From assembly GCA_007124535.1 (NCBI GenBank), contig SLEY01000474.1:1-10530 (forward strand): a stretch of DNA of 10,530 nt, in the 5' to 3' direction. The stretch's first letter is position 1, and each line of letters starts with the position of its first letter. Position numbers and translations under genes: made by a program. Below, one piece after another: positions 5,508-10,530 of the stretch. The stretch comes from Planctomycetaceae bacterium (GTDB taxonomy: Bacteria; Planctomycetota; Planctomycetia; Pirellulales; Pirellulaceae). The notes below the pieces were generated by a model, which made no database searches, was not told the origin of the DNA, and saw only the letters and a list, made by a program, of their open reading frames with translations.

Positions 5508-6611
5508 ATGATCACCCAATTGACGCTGGCCCTGGCCGGACTCCTGGCAACGAACGGGATGCCGGTGGGCGGCGATTACGGCGAACCTCGGTTGCTGGTT
5601 CCGGCTCCGGAGGACGCCGCGATCACCCATCTGTCCTGGCCGAAGATCGTGGAGACGCCCGACGGCACGTTGGTGCTGGCGTACAGTGCGGGCCGCGGCC
5701 ATAACGTGGGCGGGTCGGGACCGGCCGTTTCGGTTTCGACCGACGGCGGCGCCAGTTTCAGTTCGCCCCACCTGCTGGCTTATTTTCCCGACGAGGACCC
5801 GCGGTACCGCGACTGCGGCAATCTGGCGCTGGGCGTGGCGGATGACGGATCGGTCGTCCTGCTGGCGATGGCCTATGCGGGGAATGTTCAGAACACCATT
5901 CTAGGCTGGCGATCCGGGGATCAGGGCCGGAGTTGGGAGCCGCTCGACACATCGGCATTGGCCGAGAACACGACGGGCTCGGTCTACGGCCACATCCTGC
6001 AGGCGCCGGAACGGGGGCTGGTCGTCTTCGGGCACTATCGCCAGCCCAGCCAGCCGGGGGCGGGGATCTGGCAGGCCGTCTCCGCGGATGACGGTCGCAC
6101 GTGGAGTCCGCCGCGAGTGGTCACGGAGCGGGCGTATTTCGAGCCCGCGGTCACGTTTGCCCAAGGCCGTTTTGTGGGCAAGTTGCGGCAGCCCAACGAT
6201 CGCGACACCCGCCGTTACGACGAAGCCTATTCGGACGATTTCGGGGAGACGTGGCACATCCGGCCCTCGCCGCTGGCGATCCCCGCCGAACTGCCCGGCC
6301 GCCAACCCAGTCCGTTCATCACCGTCTCATCGGCGGAGCCCTCGAAGCTGTACGCCATCCAAGCGATTCGCGGGGATTTCGAGCAGACGCGGGGACGGGC
6401 CTATCTGTGGACCGCCGAGGTTCAGGAACTGGAATGGACCCGCAAAGGCCGTTTGGCGGCGATTCCCGCCGACGGCAACTTCTCGGATTGGTCCTACCCC
6501 TGGATGACCCCCCGCCGCGATGGCTCGTGGATGCTGGTCTTTTACGCAGGTGGCCGGCGGGGCGCCAGTTCGATCTATGGGATGACCATTGACCCCACGG
6601 CGGCCGAATGA
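5508..6611 (+). CDS. Exported Asp-box (BNR) beta-propeller, sialidase-fold protein
   Basis: This 367-aa protein starts at an ATG behind an excellent Shine-Dalgarno site (GGGAGGAGA, 5492-5500). A short signal peptide (ITQLTLALAGLLATNGMPVGG, residues 2-22) suggests export. Four Asp boxes of the S-x-D-x-G-x-x-W/F type are visible: STDGGASF (77-84), SGDQGRSW (136-143), SADDGRTW (192-199) and SDDFGETW (242-249). These define the six-bladed sialidase/neuraminidase-like propeller, and the length fits one such domain. At the position of the usual FRIP motif the protein reads LSWPKIVETPDGTLVLAY, without the catalytic arginine. It may therefore be an exo-glycosidase or lyase of another specificity, or a binding protein, rather than a true exo-alpha-sialidase. 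FEPAV (211-215) could hold a catalytic Glu. It is followed after 58 nt by the Uma2-like gene on the same strand. Confidence 0.85.
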   Translation: MITQLTLALAGLLATNGMPVGGDYGEPRLLVPAPEDAAITHLSWPKIVETPDGTLVLAYSAGRGHNVGGSGPAVSVSTDGGASFSSPHLLAYFPDEDPRYRDCGNLALGVADDGSVVLLAMAYAGNVQNTILGWRSGDQGRSWEPLDTSALAENTTGSVYGHILQAPERGLVVFGHYRQPSQPGAGIWQAVSADDGRTWSPPRVVTERAYFEPAVTFAQGRFVGKLRQPNDRDTRRYDEAYSDDFGETWHIRPSPLAIPAELPGRQPSPFITVSSAEPSKLYAIQAIRGDFEQTRGRAYLWTAEVQELEWTRKGRLAAIPADGNFSDWSYPWMTPRRDGSWMLVFYAGGRRGASSIYGMTIDPTAAE

Positions 6612-6629
6612 GCGAAACGTCGCTTTCGC
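6612..6629 (+). terminator. Hairpin directly after the Asp-box gene stop
   Basis: GCGAAA (6612-6617), loop CGTCGC, TTTCGC (6624-6629) form a perfect 6-bp stem starting at the base after the TGA. No U-tract follows, so it may only modulate read-through into the downstream Uma2-like gene or protect the upstream mRNA end. Confidence 0.3.
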
Positions 6630-6669
6630 AACGCGAACTCGTGTGCAGATTCTTTGGGAGAACTTGATC

Positions 6670-7284
6670 ATGCCCTCGTCGGAAACGGAGACTCGGGAAC
6701 TGGGACCGCAGTCCAACGGGTTGTTGCTGAACCCGTGGGAATTCGACGCGGCGGACTTCGAACCGGGCTGGCGATATGAACTGATCAACGGAGTACTGAC
6801 CGTGAACCCTCCGCCCTCGATCAAAGAGCGGGATCCCAACGAAGCACTCGGCCATTGGCTGCGGACCTACCAGGAAACTCACCCCCAAGGTGGGTCGCTG
6901 GACGTGACGGTATCCGAGCAGACGGTCCGGATCGGTCCCCAGCGGCGGCGGGTGGATCGGGCGATCTGGGCCGGATTGGGCCGTTTGCCTCGCGAGGACG
7001 AAACGCCGACGATCGCGATCGAGTTCGTTTCCCGCGGCCGCCGCAACCGGCAGCGGGACTACCGAATCAAACGCGACGAGTCCCGTTCGGCCGGTGTCCG
7101 CGAGTACTGGGTCATCGACCGTTTTGAACGCCGAATGACCGTGTTCCGTTTCGGGCGGCACAAAACGACGACGCGAGTCGTCAACCAAGAGCAGAGCTAC
7201 CGCCCCCGACTGCTGCCCGGATTCAGGCTGTCGCTGGCTGCCCTGCTGGAGTTGAGCGACCGTTGGGACGAGAGTGCGACTTGA
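6670..7284 (+). CDS. Uma2 family (DUF820) PD-(D/E)XK nuclease-like protein
   Basis: The 204-aa protein is read from the ATG at 6670, preceded by GGGAG with 9-nt spacing. An earlier ATG at 6589 would overlap the Asp-box gene and adds no domain. Typical Uma2 landmarks are present in order: RYELINGVLTV (35-45, Glu37), RRVDRAIW (93-100, Asp96), IAIEFVSRGRRN (115-126, Glu118), RDYRIKRDESRSAGVREYWVIDR (129-151, Lys134), and a C-terminal LLPGFRLSLAALLEL. Asp96, Glu118 and Lys134 would form the PD-(D/E)XK site; the usual Tyr before AAGV is Ser140. These genes are very abundant in Planctomycetes and cyanobacteria, and their biological role is unclear. It has no signal peptide and should be cytoplasmic. 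It may share a transcript with the upstream gene, but a functional link is not implied. Confidence 0.88.
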   Translation: MPSSETETRELGPQSNGLLLNPWEFDAADFEPGWRYELINGVLTVNPPPSIKERDPNEALGHWLRTYQETHPQGGSLDVTVSEQTVRIGPQRRRVDRAIWAGLGRLPREDETPTIAIEFVSRGRRNRQRDYRIKRDESRSAGVREYWVIDRFERRMTVFRFGRHKTTTRVVNQEQSYRPRLLPGFRLSLAALLELSDRWDESAT

Positions 7285-7308
7285 ACCGTCTCATGCCGCC
7301 TTGAAGGC

Positions 7309-7374
7309 CCATCGTGCTCGGCGAGGGTCTCCATCGTGCTCGGCGAGGGTCTCCATCGCGCTCGGCGAGGGTCT
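7309..7374. repeat. Three tandem 22-bp direct repeats
   Basis: Units lie at 7309-7330, 7331-7352 and 7353-7374. The first two are identical; the third differs by one T-to-C change. Each begins CCATCG and ends GAGGGTCT, and contains the dyad CTCGGCGAG (7317-7325, 7339-7347, 7361-7369). The unit length is not a multiple of three, so the array is not a coding repeat. There is no spacer diversity, so it is not a CRISPR array. Confidence 0.85.
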
Positions 7375-7391
7375 CCGACCCCGCCGAAACC

Positions 7392-7434
7392 GCCGACCGA
7401 AGGTCTCCCGCGACAGGGGAGACCTTTGATCGGC
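7392..7434. terminator. Long hairpin, probable bidirectional terminator
   Basis: AAGGTCTCCC (7400-7409) pairs perfectly with GGGAGACCTT (7417-7426) across a 7-nt loop. A G-T and a C-G pair extend it, and after one mismatch GCCGA (7392-7396) pairs with TCGGC (7430-7434), giving about 17 pairs. Its place between two convergent genes fits a shared terminator. Short A and T runs flank the inner stem, but there is no long U-tract. Confidence 0.5.
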
Positions 7435-7544
7435 CGAGTGGCTCGGTCAGAGGCCGGCCACATCGTTGCGGGTAGATCATTTCCTGCGGGTTGCCTTATC
7501 GGATGAAGTCATCTCGTGATCACGCGCCCGTCCGGGAACGGCTT

Positions 7545-9071
7545 TCAGGCCAACGCCTCATTCGCGCGCTGGACCAGAGGGTTCTCCGAGTGGCCGGCCC
7601 CCATCAGGCTGTACACACTGGCCGCCAGAAGACATTCGCGCCAGGGCGGGCTGACGTGCAGGTAGTCCTCCAGCACTGCGGAACTGAATTTGTAGTCGTG
7701 GGAGCCCCGAGCCCGCAGGGCCACTTGCTGCCGGGCGGCCGAGACGAACGCCAGGGCCTCGGGATCGCGGCGGACCAGGGCCAGGGTCTTTCGGGCTGCG
7801 GCGGCTCGATCCTGCGGCACATCGGCGAAAATCGATTCGGCCACCTCCCGCACATCCTCCTCGACCTCCGCCGGCTCCAGTTGGTCGATCTGTACGTCGT
7901 CCACGCGCCCCCGTCCCTCCATCGCTCCGCGGAACAGGGGCAGGAAGGCCAGGTTCTGCAACAGCAGCAACTGCCGTGTCCGCTCGTCGCGGACAGTGCG
8001 GAACAGGTAACCCATCGCGTTCGAGGTCGTGCCCGCGTGCAGGGCGACGATGCCCGGCTGCCGCATCAGCAACTCGCCCGAACCGGCAAAGATCGCGTCC
8101 CATAAAGACTGAGGCGAAACTCCCCGGTTCAACTGCTCGACCGCCAACTCGCAAACCTCCTCATGCGATCCGGACCGCAAAGTTTGCAACATCTCCCGCG
8201 TGGCGGCCTGATCCGTGCGGCCGAGGGTCCAGCCGTCGCGGATCCGTTTCACCCGCTGCTGATTGTCTCGCCAAGGCCGGTCCGCCAGGTAATCATGTTC
8301 GGCCGGGTTCCCATCGCCCGTCGGATTCTGCAGGGCATAGGCCAGCGAGCGGAGGATGGGTTCGGCGTACTGCCAGCCGATGCATTGCAGCGCTCGCCAG
8401 GCGCTGGCGACGAAGATGACTTTATGGCCGATCGAGCGGAAATCGCGCCCGCCATAATGCGCGAACAATTCGAACGCCTGATGGGCGCCCGGAAAGCGGG
8501 CCAGGGCCGCAGCCGCCCCGTCCGCCGACCCCTCGTCCCAACGCTCCATCGAGTCGCGAAATCGCTCCGCTGCCTCCTGCGGGTCCGGCACCGTGGACTC
8601 GTCCACCGGCGCCATCGTCCAGTCTCCCTCCCGCTCGTCCTGAGCCTGCGTGACCTTGAAATAGTCCAGCGACCAGAAAATGGGCAGCCAACGCTGGCGG
8701 TCGAGTCCGGAGATGCTGGCCAGGTGGGCCGAGTTGACGACCAGCACGCTGTGGAATTTGAAGCCGACGGTCGGGCGCGGTTCGACATTGCGAACCCCCG
8801 CCAACTGCAGAGCGGCCACGATCTCGCGGTAGGTGGTCCCCCGGCGGATCCGCGCGCCGATCTCTTCCAACAACCGTTCTCGCGGGGTGTCCTCCAAGAC
8901 GCGAACCAGCGGTTCGATGTCGGTCTCCAGAGGCACCTTGGCAACCGGGGAGCTGCCGGCAGCGACCGCCGCAACCGCCCGATTCTGCGGGCCGAAGCCC
9001 CCGGTAGCGGCCAGGGCGGCGCCTCCCGCTGCGGCTCCAAAAAACTCTCGGCGTGTCGGGTTCCTGAACAT
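7545..9071 (-). CDS. Tat-exported conserved protein of unknown function
   Basis: This 508-aa protein starts at an ATG preceded by a strong GGGAGGGA ribosome binding site. The N-terminus carries a twin-arginine signal (TRREFFGAAAGGAALAATGG, residues 6-25), so it is probably exported folded, often a sign of a cofactor. The mature part looks mostly alpha-helical. It has several conserved-looking His/aromatic blocks: GFKFHSVLVVNSAHLASISGL, RQRWLPIFWSLDYFK, ELFAHYGGRDFRSIGHK, AEHDYLADRPWRDNQQR, IVALHAGTTSNAMGYLFR and GSHDYKFSSAVLEDYL. Spaced histidines could bind metal or heme, but no CXXCH or other named motif is present. I do not recognise the family by name, although it has the look of the uncharacterised exported proteins common in Planctomycetes. 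Upstream lie a perfect TATAAT box and the DUF6263-like gene on the same strand. Confidence 0.85.
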   Translation of the reverse strand: MFRNPTRREFFGAAAGGAALAATGGFGPQNRAVAAVAAGSSPVAKVPLETDIEPLVRVLEDTPRERLLEEIGARIRRGTTYREIVAALQLAGVRNVEPRPTVGFKFHSVLVVNSAHLASISGLDRQRWLPIFWSLDYFKVTQAQDEREGDWTMAPVDESTVPDPQEAAERFRDSMERWDEGSADGAAAALARFPGAHQAFELFAHYGGRDFRSIGHKVIFVASAWRALQCIGWQYAEPILRSLAYALQNPTGDGNPAEHDYLADRPWRDNQQRVKRIRDGWTLGRTDQAATREMLQTLRSGSHEEVCELAVEQLNRGVSPQSLWDAIFAGSGELLMRQPGIVALHAGTTSNAMGYLFRTVRDERTRQLLLLQNLAFLPLFRGAMEGRGRVDDVQIDQLEPAEVEEDVREVAESIFADVPQDRAAAARKTLALVRRDPEALAFVSAARQQVALRARGSHDYKFSSAVLEDYLHVSPPWRECLLAASVYSLMGAGHSENPLVQRANEALA

Positions 9072-9160
9072 GATTCCCTCCCTTTGGATCTGGGGTCGAT
9101 TCGAGTGGCGAGCCGCGTCCTGTCAGGAAATCCCCGTTCCGGCACGATGGGCCCGCTGAT

Positions 9161-9192
9161 GGCATTATAGGCATCCTGCCCATGCCCACGAA
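9161..9192 (-). promoter_or_regulatory. Candidate promoter of the Tat-protein gene with embedded repeats
   Basis: A perfect TATAAT lies on the minus strand at 9169-9164. The -35 position, 17 nt upstream, reads TTCGTG (9192-9187) and is weak. Transcription would begin near 9157, leaving an 85-nt leader. The box is bracketed by repeats: GGCAT at 9161-9165 and 9170-9174 (plus strand), and ATGCC at 9182-9186 forming a dyad with the second copy. A weak -35 with repeats over the core suggests regulation by an activator or repressor. Confidence 0.42.
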
Positions 9193-9219
9193 TTCGCCGA
9201 GCCCTGTGCTTCCTTCGGA

Positions 9220-10137
9220 CTACTTCCACGGCTCGATTCGGGTCCGCAACCGGCCCTGGATCGTCACCCGCAGCGGCGGATCGCTGTCCGGTACGTCGGA
9301 TACGATGGTTTGGACCAGATCGGATTGGACCAGATATCCGGCGTCTGCATTGAAATGATAAATGGCGGTCTGCCGCTGATCAGGGGGTTGCGGTTTATCA
9401 AAGGCGCCTGGCGGCGGGCCCGCCGTGGCTTCAGTCAACCCCCGAATGACCTGCAACGGCCCCCCATCGACCTCGACCGTTCCCTCGTAACGATACGTGT
9501 GTTCGGCGCGCAACGGTCCTTGCGGCGTTTGCACGGTTTCTTGATGATGCCATTGATCCCCCGGTTGGACGGGGCCATCCGGCAGCAGGCCCAAGCTTGG
9601 CCGGAAGGCACGCTCCCAGCCGTCCGGAGTCAGAAACGATGTCCACGGCTCGTTTGCAGGTTGGGTGTCTTCCGTCGAGTGGGATGCCGGGTCGTCCTGG
9701 ACGGAGTGGAACCGCCCGAGGGGACTCATGGCCACCGAGAAGCGGCGGTCGAGCAGGGGGGGCATGGCGGCGGCGAGTTCACGGAGTTCCAACGGGGGCT
9801 CCTGGTCCGCCTTCGAGTCGTAATCGACGTCAGGACCCTCCGCCGGGCTCATTCGCAGGATCAGGCGGGTGAAGTGCTGGCTCATGTGCAGCGTGCCGTC
9901 CTGGTCCACCGCCTCGACTCGCCACCGCATTTCTATTGCGGCGCGCACGGTCCAAGCGACCGATTTTTCTCCGCGGATTTCGGTGCGCACCGTCTGACTC
10001 CACCGCACCCGCAACTCCTGATCGGGGTCCAAATCCCACCGGAAAGACGCGGAATCCGCAAGGACGGGGCGGCACAACACCCACACCACGGCCAAGGCCG
10101 CCGAGGCCACAAATCGGCTTGTCAGAAACGTAACCAT
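9220..10137 (-). CDS. Exported DUF6263-like protein
   Basis: The 305-aa protein starts at the ATG at 10137; a GTG one codon earlier is also possible. Residues 1-27 form a signal peptide (FVASAALAVVWVLCRPVLA). The mature N-terminus FRWDLDPDQELRVRWSQTVRTE, followed by alternating beta-strand stretches with RWRVEAVDQDGTLHMSQHFTRL and later SPLGRF, FLPDGPVQPGDQW-like and RYEGTVEVDG segments, matches what I know of DUF6263. That is a beta-rich secreted family frequent in Planctomycetes, of unknown function; the assignment is from pattern memory. It has no cysteines after the signal peptide and no lipobox. It lies 148 bp upstream of the Tat-protein gene on the same strand, but that gene appears to have its own promoter. 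No Shine-Dalgarno site is seen, in line with a predicted leaderless transcript. Confidence 0.78.
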   Translation of the reverse strand: MVTFLTSRFVASAALAVVWVLCRPVLADSASFRWDLDPDQELRVRWSQTVRTEIRGEKSVAWTVRAAIEMRWRVEAVDQDGTLHMSQHFTRLILRMSPAEGPDVDYDSKADQEPPLELRELAAAMPPLLDRRFSVAMSPLGRFHSVQDDPASHSTEDTQPANEPWTSFLTPDGWERAFRPSLGLLPDGPVQPGDQWHHQETVQTPQGPLRAEHTYRYEGTVEVDGGPLQVIRGLTEATAGPPPGAFDKPQPPDQRQTAIYHFNADAGYLVQSDLVQTIVSDVPDSDPPLRVTIQGRLRTRIEPWK

Positions 10138-10450
10138 CACCGGTCATTATCGCATCCGCCCCGGGTCCCGCCAATAAGTGTTTGGTTCCTCGTTCGTGGC
10201 TCCTCGTTCCAGTCGCGGCCACGACGGATTCTGCAGGACCTTCCGAAAGAAAATGCTCTTGGTAGGTTGAGTAACCGCATTGATCGACGGGCCCGACAAA
10301 TAGGAACGCGGCGCGGCGATTCCGGGCTTGAGTCGACGTGAGGTTGCCGCGCATTCCACAGCATCCGTGGCGGGTGAAACTGCCCGCTCGAATCCGGCCT
10401 TTTTTGCCCTTGGCTCGTTTGGTTCCGTCAGAAAACTCCTGTCCGGGTGC
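10138..10450. other. Intergenic region upstream of the DUF6263-like gene
   Basis: These 313 bases hold the promoter at 10146-10174, a 9-bp direct repeat TCCTCGTTC (10187-10195 and 10201-10209), and a weak stem GCGGGT/GCCCGC near 10373-10390 followed after a gap by TTTTTT on the plus strand. Open frames here lack protein-like composition. I see no gene and no good terminator for the partial gene at the right edge. Confidence 0.4.
10146..10174 (-). promoter_or_regulatory. Sigma-70-like promoter of the DUF6263-like gene
   Basis: On the minus strand, TTGGCG (10174-10169, 4/6 to TTGACA), a 17-nt spacer and GATAAT (10151-10146, 5/6 to TATAAT) form a good promoter. The expected transcription start, 6-7 nt past the -10 box, falls at about 10139-10140. 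That is at the GTG and just before the ATG at 10137, so the mRNA would be leaderless or nearly so. Confidence 0.5.
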
Positions 10451-10530
10451 TCAGCTCTGCCACACCTGCAGCAGGGCGTGCAGGAAGATGATCGTGCCGG
10501 CCAAGGCCGCCCCGCCGGAGGCGGTCAACA
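10451..10530 (-). CDS. C-terminal end of a membrane protein (partial)
   Basis: Reading the minus strand from the window edge, a frame of 25 residues ends at a TGA (10453-10451). It contains ASGGAALAGTIIFLHALLQV and ends WQS. The Gly/Ala-rich hydrophobic run of about 18 residues is a likely last transmembrane helix. The rest of the gene lies beyond the window, so no family can be named. The other two minus-strand frames here give Arg/Gly-rich peptides that look non-coding. Confidence 0.5.
   Translation of the reverse strand, partial: LTASGGAALAGTIIFLHALLQVWQS

Larger units (their letters stand above)
7285..7544. other. Convergent intergenic region with repeats and hairpins
   Basis: The Uma2-like gene (plus) and the Tat-protein gene (minus) face each other across 260 bp. 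The region holds the 22-bp repeat array (7309-7374), the long hairpin (7392-7434), a further dyad GGCCGAG-TGG-CTCGGTC (7433-7449, one G-T pair), GATGA-AG-TCATC (7502-7513) and the palindrome CGTGATCACG (7515-7524). I see no gene. Confidence 0.5.

Noticed and set aside
7309..7374. CRISPR array
   Set aside because: The units abut without spacers and there are only three; no cas genes are present.
7223..7480. Small minus-strand frames with repeated ETLAE/DGDPRRARW peptides
   Set aside because: They are translations of the 22-bp non-coding repeats. The 22-base period changes frame in each unit, and no ribosome site is seen.
8163..9170. 335-codon plus-strand open frame opposite the Tat-protein gene
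   Set aside because: It is a shadow frame with no ribosome site or recognisable domain; the minus strand has a Tat signal and strong Shine-Dalgarno site.
9310..10341. 343-codon plus-strand open frame opposite the DUF6263-like gene
   Set aside because: It is Arg/Gly-rich and runs through the other gene's promoter; no domain is visible.
10137..10364. Short minus-strand open frames upstream of the DUF6263-like gene
   Set aside because: They span the predicted promoter and read as translated intergenic repeats, with no ribosome site or conserved features.
10373..10410. Intrinsic terminator (stem then TTTTTT) on the plus strand
   Set aside because: The T-run lies about 14 nt from the stem, the stem is short with a G-T pair, and no plus-strand gene precedes it.

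Overview
The window is GC-rich bacterial DNA and most likely comes from a planctomycete (Planctomycetota, Pirellulales-like). I infer this from the gene set: large exported glycan-type proteins, a Tat-exported protein I cannot place, a DUF6263-like secreted protein, a Uma2-family nuclease, and a short coiled-coil protein of a type I associate with this phylum. Wide intergenic gaps and patchy Shine-Dalgarno sites also fit. No database search was possible, so family names rest on motif recognition.

Layout. Bases 1-264 hold no gene. They carry a perfect 22-bp inverted repeat (1-22 / 187-208) and two tandem strong hairpins (207-225 and 244-265); the second touches the stop codon of the first gene. 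Bases 265-3015 (minus) encode a 916-aa exported multidomain protein with a beta-sandwich, a TIM-barrel-like core, a helical part and a C-terminal carbohydrate-binding-like beta-sandwich. A 338-bp divergent intergenic region follows, with a 16-bp palindrome and several hairpins, two of them mutually exclusive. Bases 3354-3623 (plus) encode an 89-aa coiled-coil protein. Bases 3624-3977 show no convincing gene. Bases 3978-5096 (minus) encode an exported right-handed beta-helix protein. A 411-bp divergent control region then leads to an Asp-box (sialidase-fold) protein (5508-6611, plus) and a Uma2-like nuclease (6670-7284, plus). The convergent junction at 7285-7544 holds three 22-bp tandem repeats and a long hairpin. 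Bases 7545-9071 (minus) encode a Tat-exported 508-aa protein of unknown function, with a perfect TATAAT box upstream. Bases 9220-10137 (minus) encode a DUF6263-like exported protein whose promoter predicts a leaderless mRNA. The last 80 bases are the 3' end of a membrane-protein gene.

How the genes may work together. Five of the seven complete genes encode proteins with export signals. Three of these (TIM-barrel/beta-sandwich protein, beta-helix, Asp-box propeller) have folds typical of polysaccharide recognition or cleavage, so the left two-thirds looks like a loose extracellular-glycan neighbourhood run from divergent promoters rather than one operon. The Tat protein and the DUF6263-like protein look like a separate minus-strand pair. 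I found no CRISPR array, tRNA, rRNA, transposase or recognisable defence system. The least explained items are the 916-aa and Tat proteins, the 22-bp repeat array and the structured regulatory regions.
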